NCBI GenBank assembly: GCA_003439945.1
Contig: QVRM01002444.1
Location: forward strand, 1-64,000
DNA length: 64,000 nucleotides
Source: Dermanyssus gallinae
Lineage: Eukaryota; Arthropoda; Arachnida; Mesostigmata; Dermanyssidae
Direction: 5' to 3'
Below the pieces are notes generated by a model that was not told the DNA's origin, did no database searches, and saw only the letters and a list, made by a program, of their open reading frames with translations. This document shows, piece by piece, positions 49,286 through 59,658 of this stretch; position 1 is the first letter of the stretch, and each line of letters starts with the position of its first letter. The translations under genes were made by a program, and so were the position numbers.

Positions 49286-49365
49286 GCGAGTGGTCTGAGT
49301 GGGAATACAGGAATCACCAAGAGTGGTGCGAGTGGTGCTGAGTGGGAATACAGGAATCACCAGCC
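49286..49365. repeat. Two-copy tandem repeat, about 42-bp unit
   Basis: GCGAGTGGT...GAGTGGGAATACAGGAATCACCA occurs at 49286 and 49328. Confidence 0.85.
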
Positions 49366-49393
49366 CGAATTCAAAAAGATCTGCTGTATAGTT

Positions 49394-49573
49394 TCATGGC
49401 AGTGCTCTGGCAGCTAAGCGGCGGAGCAAATTAGAGACGCCGAGATAACCGACATATATAACGCTACCGCGAGACGTTTGCAGCAACCAGTCGAGAAAAA
49501 ACTTAACACGCCCAAACATGCGATCGTCCCCGTTGGAGGAAACCACAACACCCTCTGGAACAAATGTTAGCAA
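49394..49573 (-). CDS. Possible terminal exon of an unidentified gene
   Basis: After an acceptor-like TTTGTTCCAG the frame reads EGVVVSSNGDDRMFGRVKFF, then LDWLLQTSRGSVIYVGYLGV and SNLLRRLAARALP before a stop. The composition looks protein-like and is not low-complexity, but I do not recognise it, and no upstream exon in matching phase was found. It may be chance. Confidence 0.25.
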   Translation of the reverse strand: MLTFVPEGVVVSSNGDDRMFGRVKFFLDWLLQTSRGSVIYVGYLGVSNLLRRLAARALP

Positions 49574-52095
49574 TAAATCATCGAACATCGAAAAATGATC
49601 CACACACGAAGAAAAACGTCATATTGTCTACCTTAGCCACGGTGAAATAAGTAACACAGGCTCCACAGGCTTACTTTATGTCTTTCACGAATTCAGTCAG
49701 TGAGGCGGTCATTAACACTTTATTCCAGCGAGCTAGCGTTTTAGAGAACGGCATTTCGTTAATGTGGTTTAAAATCTACCTGTGCAACGCATATATGCAT
49801 ACACCACTAAACAGCTACGGACCCAGACTACTATATCGTTGAAAAACAGCACTATTTACGCACCCACAATTCCATTTTGTACGGGCCCCTCAAAAACTGG
49901 TTGCGTGGATCAACAAAATTAGTAAGCTAATGCATCGTACCAGTTATCCGCATCGTTGGATGAGGAGTGTGACTGCAGTGCAGTCAAGCCGTCCACTTCT
50001 GTCAGCTGTGCTTTTCCCCCAACTCCCTAGAGGAGCTCCTATACAGACGACCCTAACACCAGAAAAGTGGTATTTTAGCGCTACTACCGGAGCCAGTTCA
50101 ATAGTATTGGCAATTGAAGCAAATTGTCTAACAACGTTGTCATCCGATTAGAACTGACTCGAATATAATCTGTTCGCGACAATTCAGTACTTAAATGGCA
50201 ATCTATGCCAAAGGCCTGTCAATTGTCAGTAAATTGCTTGTGTACCTTTCGTATGGCTGTGTACACCGACGGCAGCCATGTTTTTACAAAGTATATTAAT
50301 AAATGGCACAACCGTCTGGAAGGTAGAACTTTCAAAGTACATTACGTATTGTCACGTATTATTAAGACGCGCATGGATATAGCTAGAACGACCGCAAATC
50401 TAGGGCATTCATGCGGATCGTTAATAAAAGGGCATATTATAGTTAATGCTATATCATATCTCCAGCCCATTGAATGTCGGGTTAAACTCTGAACTAAATA
50501 CCAGCTTGGATAAATTGAATACGAGAGAGAGTTTTCCTTCGATCGACCGTACGAGGTGTCTTTTCGAAGCATGTCGCTGATAAGTTCAGTGACATTTCCT
50601 CCCGGGGTAGACAACAATAATATAAACATGCATAAATATTAATTACTAATATTACGGCTCATGGGATGAACTACATGAATGCTCTCTCGGTGATTACTGT
50701 ATCACCATAAAATAGTTGAGCCATCTGATCATGTAAAACACCTAATCGATAATGCAAAAGGAAACGTTGACCTGGACCTCACAACGAATACAAATGTCGA
50801 TCTGCTAACGGCTATTTCTTGGAATTGCTTACCTCTCTGCTGAACATAGCGTAACCAGGCCCTGCTGCCAAGTTCGAAGAGAGTTTAGGTATCACAGTCA
50901 TGATGAATAGTTTGGCAGTGATGTCCTTCATGTTAGTCGCTTCAGAGAGGGCACACCTGCCGTGCGCTATGACCCGCGTGACAATGGTACATATCTTTCT
51001 TGGAGTCCACCAAGACTTGTTTTTTAAGCGCATGAAGGCTCAGCTGTTCGACAGCCTAACGATGCCCGCAGTTAGACTGGTCGGCACTCCGTGAAGACTC
51101 ACTTTTGGCCCAGTTACTTGGAAACCTGCAACTGCGACGTCCTCTGAGCGTCTTGCTCAAAGAGTGCCAGCGCAGACTGCATGCGTTGTCAAGTGGCTCC
51201 GGCGGAATTTAACGGAAAGACTTCAGTATTAGAATCGACGACGGTGCATTTGAGAGTGTGGCAAACCGATTACGTCTTCAGGTTGTTACGGGATGTCTCG
51301 TACGGAGCGCCGGTCGTACGGATTTGTCTTTAACTGCGTGCTAACACGCTCCTTAAAATTATCTGGATACTTACAGGGCTTTGCCTGCAGTTCTCCCCAA
51401 AGTGCCCAACAGAATGCGTTCGAGAACGGATGGATCCTTAATCCGCCTGAAACGGCGCTATAAACATTCGTACGTGTTTAAATAACAGAAAATACTTTAT
51501 TTCATCTATTTGTCAACAAGTATATATGTGTCTATTTACGAGTGGCGTACATATAATCGAACGTCGTCCCCTGGCAACATGGGTACCCTTAAGTAACCAT
51601 GTGGTATTTGGTAGGAGTATACCAAATGCTTGAAGGCGCTCACGCGCTCTTTCTCGAGGTTGTAATTAGAGCAGCACATCCTTGCACACACGGCGACTAA
51701 GAATACAGGGATCATTCTTCCGATAACACATGAACGCACACAGTTTAACACTTTCCGCAAAAACACCTTCGTAAAAAACACCTTCAATTTCAAGTGGTAG
51801 CTTATTATGCACATGCCACCCAAACAACAATGCATTCGTAGAAATATGACGCCTAGAGTAATATTTGCATAAAGAACTCGTAGATGGAACAACCAGATAG
51901 GCGCCGACAACAAGTGGGGGGAGGTAGCCAGATTGAGTTGGCGCTAGAGCTGTCAAAAAACGTCACCCATAAGCGATTCGCTTGGTGACTGACGTGCGCC
52001 GTGTATTGAGCCTATCTAGCGCGCATTGCAGTACGTCGTTACCAGCGTGCGTTTGTCTCTGGTTTATGCTGTTTATTCTTGTGAAACGATGACGC

Positions 52096-52326
52096 CTAAA
52101 ACAGCTTATCGACAGCAAACTCGAATCTGCCGCGCCGCGTCGTAGACGTCCAGCTTTCCAGCATATCCCTCGTCTGCTCCTTTTGCTGTGCGTGGTCCTC
52201 TTCCTGACGAGTGGAGTTCACGTCTACCGCCGCCGTCGCTAACAGTTCGGTTGAGCATGCCAGCTCTTTTAACCGCTCAAACTGCTCCTTTCTCCCCGAT
52301 GGGTTCATAATCGCCACACACGCCAC
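52096..52326 (-). CDS. SECISBP2: SBP2-like gene, exon 5 (end of L7Ae domain and C-terminus)
   Basis: Acceptor CTTTTTTCCTTTACAG, phase 0. It encodes VACVAIMNPSGRKEQFERLK, which closes the L7Ae fold, then an acidic/polar tail rich in E, Q and R, ending FAVDKLF and the stop. Confidence 0.9.
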   Translation of the reverse strand: MACVAIMNPSGRKEQFERLKELACSTELLATAAVDVNSTRQEEDHAQQKEQTRDMLESWTSTTRRGRFEFAVDKLF

Positions 52327-53022
52327 CTGTAAAGGAAAAAAGCACACAAATTCATTTATGATCTATTCGTCATACTTTTTCGTAGTGCCACCACACGACA
52401 GCGCGTTTTAGTAATACTGGATATTAGGGAGGCTCCAATAGTTCCCGTACAGAGTACACAGAGTACAAGTAAATGGTAGCGCTCTATACCGAATTTTGCA
52501 CAGAAACGATATACGCATATGTACTTGGAAGAAACATTTGCATCTGTTGAATTGTGTGTATTCTACGTTAGCTTAAAGCAGAACAAGCATTGTATTAAAG
52601 ATAATTCTCAAGAAATTCAACTCTTTGCAATTCTTATATTTTGGCTTTCAAGCTCAATTACTCATTTTTATTTTATTTAAACATTTCCGCCCCTGGTTCC
52701 ATTAAGAAAATTATTTTTTCGCAGAGATATACTAGACCTCAACAATTGTTGGGCGAATTCTAGAAGATCCTGTATAGGTTAATACATATAGTAGCCCCTG
52801 ATATAAAAGGGTGACATGTGTATTTAGGTATACATGCCAAGCGAACAATAAATAGTATGTTGAATAATTCATTCCCGTAAATTTTAAACATGCGTTAAAG
52901 CATAGCTGGTAAAAATGATCTATTAGAAGCAATCGAATGAATGGGTGCATCAGAGAAATAAGAAAATAAATAAGAAAGAGGAGATAAATAATGAGCAGTT
53001 AGAAAAACCGCAGCAACTTGTC

Positions 53023-53053
<31 letters not shown>

Positions 53054-54223
53054 AAGAGGCCCATGGTAGAATAGACAAGCCACTCAACATTGCGAGAGTC
53101 GTGTGTGAGAAACGACATTAGCTGCACTTAAACAAGTTCAAGGAATACGTGCGATCGAGAATACGCCAAGAAAAGAAAAAAACCGTTTATGTTATCAGAC
53201 GTAGCCACTGTCTTAGGGGTAGTGCACAGTGGACTCCCTAGATTTCTGGCGCAAACAAGAAACAAGTGCCAATTAGAAAACTATTGTATCGTAGCTCAGT
53301 TTTGCTGTTCAAACAGAGCTTGGTCTAGTTAAAATATAAGTCGCCATTTCTTGGGGGCACATCAGCCTAAGGAGCCTGAGGAACGTGTTTCATATATTTA
53401 GGTAAATAATGCTTCCAGACCAAAGAACAAAAGAAGAGTTCTGGATAGAAGCGTCTACAACATGAGTAGTGTGACGTGACAAATTGGAAATATTTTTTTA
53501 GAGGAAAAGAGAGAATATTTAGGTCTCGAAGAGAGTAATCAATCTGTTTGGTGTGAACTGACAAAGGGGACATCTCATACAGAGGTGTTTTATTTAGGCC
53601 TCAATATTCTTAGTGCGACTAAAGGGGTTAGTAAGCAAATTTGGTGTACATGCCATTTACTATAGAATAGGTTATGCATAATGCGGGCCAAATAACGGCG
53701 CCAATGTGCCCCACAATGGAATAGGCCGAAGCAAGAGAGACACACTTGAAGAATTCCAGGCGCGTCTGTACAGCTCGAATAATATGCTTGATATTTTCAA
53801 GAAATACCTTGGCAGGTTTATGAGTAAGGCTTTGGAATTTCCTGCGAGTCAGGGCGCATACGATGGGCACTCGACAAGCCTGGGCCTTGTCAATGAGATC
53901 GTCGACAAGCTGATCGAGCCCGCTCGTACCAGGTCCTTGTTGAATGTCTCGCGCTAACAACAGCATCTGACACTTCGAAGTGGTCACGTATTTCAGCGCC
54001 TCCTTTAGGCCGTAGTACATTCGCTGCCGCATCTTAGCCTTGACTTTGTCACGTTGATACAGTCTGTCCTGGAATGTCTTAAGACCCGACACCATCTCGA
54101 TGCAGAGGCGTTCCATCTGCCGAGTAATAGGCGCAAATAGACAGACAAGAAAAGCAATTCGATTCTTTACCTACGGCACTACTTGTACAAAAAGCGTATT
54201 TGTCAATTAAAGACGCGTTACTT

Positions 54224-54258
<35 letters not shown>

Positions 54259-55228
54259 TAGCAGTCCCTTAAAGTAAGTTCCTTAGAGATCACTTGAGGT
54301 CACGCCGCTCACTGAAATATATATCAGACTCAGTGAAAATGTCAAGTGCATTCACACATTTGTCATAGTATTCTATTAACGTTTATTTCCTATATCGATA
54401 GACTTTATATCGGTCGTCACGGGCAATATGCATTTTAAAGAAAATAGATAGACAAAACGGTCACTGGCATATCGTATCTGTAATAAATAAATAATAAATA
54501 TATAGCATACGACATAGCTTTGGTACGGCATAGGTTATATTCCGGATAGTTTTTTTTATGTAACCGCCTATAAGAGCAACTATTGAATCCAATTCCAATT
54601 GCCAGATCCAACCCTTCATCGTCTGACCGCCTTACCTCTCGTTGTGTCTCTGAGTTCGTGCTGAGCTGAAGCCGCTTGTAAAATCGAAGTTCTCCAAGGT
54701 CTTCGCTGACAGTCGGACTGCAGCCAGCCTCATTGTTTACAGGATCTACTTCGTCTACAGGCAGGCCTTTATCACCCTCCTGGCAGGTGAGCACAGATTT
54801 CTTTAACTTCGATATTTTTTTGTTGGCATCCGACGGGCGAATTATCATCTTTTTCCTGCCTAAAGCAACACACCAACGATATCAATATTCAATGTTTTTT
54901 AATTCAACGGAAACGTTCGCCTTTTGAAAGCAATGCTTTGCTCACGGCAGTCACTACAAACATTTTACATATGCAATATACCTTGAAGGAACTGAGACGC
55001 TATACGATTTCGTTGAGTTCCTTATTATTAAGGGCGTCAAGTCTGTAAAACTTAACCCCATCCAGTGTGTTAATCCGGGCCAACTTCGATGTATTCGAAA
55101 AATTCCTTAAAATAATGTCATTAAAAGTCAAACCGCACACACTAGTCTAAGAAACTTGAGAAAATTGCCATGGTCGAGCCAAGGGGAGAAAGAAAGGATG
55201 TTGGACTCCCGGCTAACACCTCCTCCCC

Positions 55229-55296
<68 letters not shown>

Positions 55297-55902
55297 CAAA
55301 CCTGTATGTGTTGTATTGTTGTTGTTGTTGCTGGCTCCCTGCGGGCGCGCGCTTTGTGGTCCGGGATCAACTGTGTCGCTCGGAGGTAGACGGTCTCGAA
55401 ACGGGGCATTATTTTTCGGTTTTGCATTCGAGGTGATTTTAGGCTTACGCGCTAAGGCCGTGTCCAGCAACAAGGATTGAAGGGTTACGTTGACCGGTTG
55501 GCCTGCGCGAGGGGTACGCTTTACACGTGATTGCCTAAATCAATCAATATACACATAATAAATGCAATAAAAAGTTACACACCACTCAGCAGTAAAACAA
55601 CGTAATGCGTACATATGCCGCTCGAAAAAGTATTCGTAATTTAGAACTTTTAATTTATTCGCGTAAAAGTTCATCTTCATGTACAAAACAAATCGAGTAT
55701 TGCAACTGACGGAGTTTACATTATGAAGAGGAGCTAGGGTTCTTGCAAAAGCCGAAGAGCCTGGCTACAAACAGGATAGTTCCAAGCCTTGGAGTGGGTT
55801 TAGCCCGCGGCAAAGGAGAATATCGACAACCGAGGCACCTGCCGGCTCGAATCCCGCTTTCCCTAATGCAGACGCAAGAAGGCATATATATTATAGGGGC
55901 CA

Positions 55903-55933
<31 letters not shown>

Positions 55934-57378
55934 GTTGGTGTGACGTGACGCCCTAGACTTTTGTGGGGATTTCTGAAGAGCAAGGTGTTCAGTTCAAGGA
56001 GGCAGTAAGCCCGCTAGCATCGACGAGCTGAAGGAAAAATTCGGATGAAGATTCCTAAGATAACGCCCAACTTATGCCAAAAACTCATAAAAATGGTGCA
56101 TATAATCATCGAAGTAATTAAAACGTTCCAGGTGGCCATTTCCCTTAATAGTGGGCTCTACCTGCACTCCGTAAATATATATATATATATATCCTGGAGA
56201 GAACGAGGCGGCTAACGTCAAACGGCCGGGAATACTGTACCATGCCGAGGAAAAGCAAGCAAATGAGATCCAAGCAGACTTCCTCAGCATGCATAGGGCC
56301 AACTGTCGAACGGAACGGACGTGTTTTCTCGGTGTTCCGCGGTGGTTTGTGGGACTAGTTGCTTGACTGCTGACGATTCTGCAGTGCAGAGCCGGCTTTT
56401 GTGCGTCGGTTCGACGACCGCTGACTCTCAGCGGTATGGTTTATCATCTATTCTCAATGAGCATCGCTCAGAGAAAATTCGATCAACGAGAGGGATCGAA
56501 CCGGCCACATCCCGGTAGATGACAATCATGACTAGCGCACTAGTCCCGTCGACCACGCCAGGAGCTTTGGCGGAATATTCCCTTGATCGCGGTCCACGTT
56601 GCACGTTTACGCAAACACAAGAGCGACGCCATTGACAAGGATTCTAGCCGGCGTCGCGCAGTCGTTCTCAATACCCGGAAAGAATCACTCACTCAGAATG
56701 CAGACTATCCTGGGAATGAGTGTCGAGAGATCCAGACCCTTAAAGCTAGGCTTAAGAATGACCAGCCCCCAAAGCTCCGCTCTAGCTTCGAAAACCCGGA
56801 ACCGGCCCTTACCTTTCGGGCGACGGTACGGATGAGAACAACATAAGACAAAATTCGTGGACACATTCCACGTGGTATGTTCTGGTAACCAAGCAGCCGG
56901 CGGTGGCGTTACCGCTACGCGCACGTAATATCGTCAGAATAGAGGTTCGAGCACCACTGCTGCACATTTGTATTTATGGGTTCGTCTAACGAAGAAATGC
57001 GAAAGCGTGGACGGTTAAGGTTGGCTGAGGGTCAGCTCGAAAAAAAAGTGCCAAAAATAGATGACCAGTCAGGCCGACGCTCGCCCGGGTCCGCACAAAC
57101 TCGACGTATTGCCACGCAGGAGGATCAACACAGGATATTCTCGGTCATATGATCGAGAATGCTAGACCGCCAACGTAGGCGATACGTGATCTCTCCCAGC
57201 ACGGGGTGATTGCTCGCATGATTACCTCTAGGAGGATAAAGCGTTTCTGGACGGGTCGTGGCACGGACGATCAAACTTTATCTCGATGCAACCCCACATG
57301 CCGGGGCTGTACAGAGCGCTAAAGAACGTTCATCGTTCCAATGGGTGACGAGATGCCGCCGAAACTCTTCATAACAAA

Positions 57379-57412
<34 letters not shown>

Positions 57413-58415
57413 TAAAAGTAGCACATGCAGGCATTTCATGGGGATCATTTTGGTATCAAACTTATGGCAATGCGCGCTGTGGTTGCGGAGTAATTAAACA
57501 TTTTTGGCGGGATATCCAAATTAAGTGCATGTAAAATGGCTGTGTGGCGACGCGCTGCGGCTGTCGCGCGACACGTCGATGGTAGTGAACGTGTCCACAC
57601 AGTCATTTTACATGCACTTAATCTAAACATCCCGCCAAAAAAATGTAATTTCTCCGCGAGTTTGGTACCAAAATAATCGTCATGAAATGCGCATTTGTCT
57701 GCATGTGTTAGTTTTAAGCGCCGTGAGCGGTCGTAGGGTTATTATTTTAAGATATTTGTCGTGAACGCTGAAAAGAACTTCATTTTTACGAGTTCCCTTC
57801 TAAGAGGCCATGTCGCATTTTCTGATCTGATCTTCTGGCCTTATATGTTCTTGCGAAGAAACAATTTCTTACGAACACGACGATATGTTTAGTTTCTGTC
57901 TAGGAGAACTGGTTGTCTCGCAATTGCACATTTTATGCTCCTATGTCGGGCAAAAACACCAATGTCACATATCGTAGTAATTTAACTCTCATTCTGAAGC
58001 AAGACTTCTTAGAAACCATGTTCCATTAGAAAAAAATTGCTTTAACGAGCTCAACAATTCTTACTATCGATTATCAAAACTATATATATATATATATATA
58101 TATATACAGGGTGTTTGGAAAAGTTTAGGAGTTTAAACATATATTTTAAAAGCCCATTTAATGTATATATACGTAAAGACATGAGACAACACATCTGTTG
58201 GCGTACCCGTCATTAGCCGCTAATGTACCAGGATTCGAAACCGGTGGTTGAGGCCGCTGGTCCGCATGGAGGTCAACTGCAGAGCTCAACTCTCGGCTGA
58301 GCTGTTCAACCGTCGACTGGGGCGTAGTGTCGTTATTGCCATCTTCGCGCAACTCCAACTGTGCTTCATTTCTACAGGAGGGAACGAACTCCTTGGCCCA
58401 TACTGACAGGGTCAT
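52096..58415 (-). CDS. SECISBP2: SECIS-binding protein 2 homologue (selenocysteine incorporation factor)
   Basis: SBP2 binds the SECIS hairpin in selenoprotein mRNA 3' UTRs and helps decode UGA as selenocysteine. Five minus-strand exons, 58207-58415, 55302-55534, 54636-54859, 53808-54116 and 52096-52326, join in consistent phases to 401 residues. The start at 58415 has an in-frame stop 39 bases upstream and opens MTLSVWAKEFVPS, like the (L)S..A.EF.P motif at the start of SBP2-type proteins. Residues about 80-100 read QPVNVTLQSLLLDTALARK, a conserved pre-domain helix. The L7Ae-type RNA-binding domain runs from about 245 to 350: FQDRLYQRDKVKAKMRQR, YYGLKEALKYVTTSKCQMLL, GLDQLVDDLIDKAQACRVPI, VCALTRRKF, then VACVAIMNPSGRKEQFERL. 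At 401 residues it is shorter than vertebrate SBP2, like the compact arthropod forms. The paralogue SECISBP2L is the alternative name to exclude. Confidence 0.9.
53023..53051. repeat. (TA)n microsatellite
   Basis: About 14 TA units in intron 4 of the SBP2-like gene. Another lies at 54226-54255 in intron 3. Confidence 0.9.
53808..54116 (-). CDS. SECISBP2: SBP2-like gene, exon 4 (core of L7Ae domain)
   Basis: 103 codons, phase 0 at both ends, from CTCGGCAG to AAG|GTATTT. It holds FQDRLYQRD, KAKMRQRMYYGLKEALKYV and the L7Ae motif through ACRVPIVCALTRRKF. This is the exon on which the gene identity mainly rests. Confidence 0.95.
54636..54859 (-). CDS. SECISBP2: SBP2-like gene, exon 3
   Basis: Acceptor GTTGCTTTAG, donor GAGAG|GTAAGG. 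It encodes basic KKMIIRPSDANKKISKLKKS, then an acidic linker and FYKRLQLSTNSETQRE. It begins by completing a Gly codon from exon 2 and ends in phase 0. The basic then acidic composition is usual for the region before the RNA-binding domain. Confidence 0.8.
55233..55293. repeat. (TA)n microsatellite at a splice donor
   Basis: About 30 uninterrupted TA units. Its edge is 8 bases from the exon 2 donor site of the SBP2-like gene. Confidence 0.95.
55302..55534 (-). CDS. SECISBP2: SBP2-like gene, exon 2
   Basis: Acceptor GATTGATTTAG (phase 2), donor ACAG|GTTTGT (phase 1). It encodes SRVKRTPRAGQPVNVTLQSL, LLDTALARKPK and a low-complexity end with five Asn (a CAA/AAC triplet run). A TA tract (55233-55293) starts right at the donor side and could affect splicing. 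Confidence 0.85.
56492..56562 (-). repeat. tRNA-like SINE fragment
   Basis: On the minus strand, GTGGTCGACGGGACTAGTGCG resembles an A-box region (about 20 bases shown), and GCCGGTTCGATCCCTC is a good B box. The arms do not form a cloverleaf. It is probably the head of a tRNA-derived SINE in an SBP2-gene intron. Confidence 0.5.
57060..57370 (+). pseudogene. Possible Tc1-type transposase N-terminal relic
   Basis: The broken plus-strand frame reads DQSGRRSPGSAQTRRIATQE, then AIRDLSQHGVIARMI..RRIK. This recalls the GRP-rich hinge and second helix region of Tc1 transposases. Several stops interrupt it. Confidence 0.35.
57400..58130 (-). mobile_element. Foldback repeat, copy 2 (family shared with 23563-24065)
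   Basis: The minus strand of about 57600-58080 aligns with 23570-24060. Within it, 57421-57545 and 57598-57715 form a large inverted repeat of about 120-bp arms, sharing AAGTGCATGTAAAATG and GCGGGAT, around a spacer centred near 57572. A (TA)n tract (58080-58108) is followed by ACAGGGTGTTTGGAAAAG in the plus orientation. No open frame is present. It lies in intron 1 of the SBP2-like gene. Confidence 0.65.
58207..58415 (-). CDS. SECISBP2: SBP2-like gene, exon 1 (start codon)
   Basis: Starts MTLSVWAKEFVPSCRNEAQL and continues with an acidic, S/Q-rich segment. The donor GACGG|GTACGC gives phase 2, as exon 2 requires. The SVWAKEFVPS core resembles PAM2-like motifs that bind poly(A)-binding protein. 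That function is only a suggestion here. Confidence 0.75.
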
Positions 58416-58496
58416 CTTTCTACGTTCGATCCGGGTTGCGCTCGAAAACTACGTATTCACAACGAACACACAAAAATTAAAGTTATACCATATTCA

Positions 58497-58560
58497 TGAC
58501 AAAGATAGCCGGTCACTCTGGCGCAAGGGGTCGTGGGTTTGAGCCTGACCCGGCATACTC
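58497..58560 (+). repeat. tRNA-like repeat fragment
   Basis: A B-box-like GTGGGTTTGAGCCTGAC lies after GGTCACTCTGGCGCAAGGGG. It forms no cloverleaf. It may be a SINE fragment just upstream of the SBP2-like start. Confidence 0.35.
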
Positions 58561-58685
58561 TATCGAAGCAATAATTCTTAAATTGTAGATTTGGGTTAAG
58601 GTTAAATACCTAAATTTAAAAAAATCTTACTCATCTATAAATAACTATGCATCATAATGAAAACGCGTGAATATGCGATCGCGCA

Positions 58686-58686
<1 letters not shown>

Positions 58687-58735
<49 letters not shown>

Positions 58736-58786
58736 CACAGCCTCTGGCTTAGCGGGGAGATTAAACATTCCTGCCTGAAAACAGAG

Positions 58787-58821
<35 letters not shown>

Positions 58822-58994
58822 TAAATATTTGTTTTTCTCGGGTAAGCAAACATTGTTGGGATTCATTTAATTAATCTGTCAGCATACTAGTCTTAACCAC
58901 AAATTATTAATTTAATTAATTTACAATACGCTTGCCGTGGAATGCATATATATATATATATATATATAACCAATTACACAAAAACCACGTAATA

Positions 58995-59042
<48 letters not shown>
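58687..59042. repeat. Cluster of four (TA)n tracts
   Basis: Tracts at 58687-58735, 58788-58820, 58944-58968 and 58999-59042, upstream of the SBP2-like gene. Confidence 0.95.
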
Positions 59043-59046
<4 letters not shown>

Positions 59047-59658
59047 TTGTAGTCATTTAATGTAGATCATGTTAGCATTAATGCGTGAATTTTCTTTAAT
59101 GCCACTATTATGTGTTTAGAAAAATAGACTTACGTATCCGTCGGAAATGGAAAATCACCTAACCAAGTCGCATAATAAAACTGTCACCATCTAGTATGCT
59201 ATTTGTGGAACTCTTTCTAAAACCCGGTCCGTCAACCACCTGCTCAGCTGATTTAAGTTTCGGACATTCACGGAGCGGAGTTCGGCTGGCGGCCCGATGC
59301 AGCTGGGCGGTCCACGTGGAGAGGACCCATTGTTTGGCCGCACGACCCCGGGCTTTTCAAATGCAGACAGAGAGCGAAATAGGCCACCGAATGAAGTTCT
59401 GGAACATCTCTTAATAATAAGCGTAATACGGACAATCACTTAATAATGACAATCTAACATCCCTAAGTAATAAACGTAGTAGCCAATTTCCACGGGAAAC
59501 ATATGATATTGCCTTTTACGAGCTTGGAATCTCCGTGAGGCCTAGCTGCAATGCACCAAGGACCGAACATGTTGACGTATTTAGAATACGCGCTTTATTT
59601 ACATAAAGGATAAGAATTTGTTTTAGCATCAAATGACCAGTTCCCTCACGGGTGTGCG

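Larger units (their letters stand above)
47500..52090. other. Region between the CD36-like exons and the SBP2-like gene; unassigned exon candidates only
   Basis: It probably holds the missing first exon of the CD36-like gene, which I could not locate. One minus-strand frame with an acceptor (49394-49573) and one with a good donor (AGAGAG|GTAAGC near 50831) may be exons of an unknown gene. TA tracts lie at 48816-48859. No known family was recognised. Confidence 0.4.

Noticed and set aside
50205..50492. Frame containing MAVYTDGSH, like an RNase H start
   Set aside because: Only a few residues resemble RNase H, and the remaining catalytic acids do not follow in order.
51536..51956. Two minus-strand frames of 96 and 125 codons
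   Set aside because: They overlap in different frames, are Cys-rich without a pattern, and lie beyond the SBP2-like stop. They are probably 3' flank.
53706..53957. 83-codon plus-strand frame
   Set aside because: It is the reverse strand of SBP2-like exon 4, whose minus-strand reading matches the L7Ae domain.
56583..56924. Overlapping frames with basic and Pro-rich translations
   Set aside because: Three frames on two strands are open at once, no family was recognised, and the position is inside an SBP2-gene intron.
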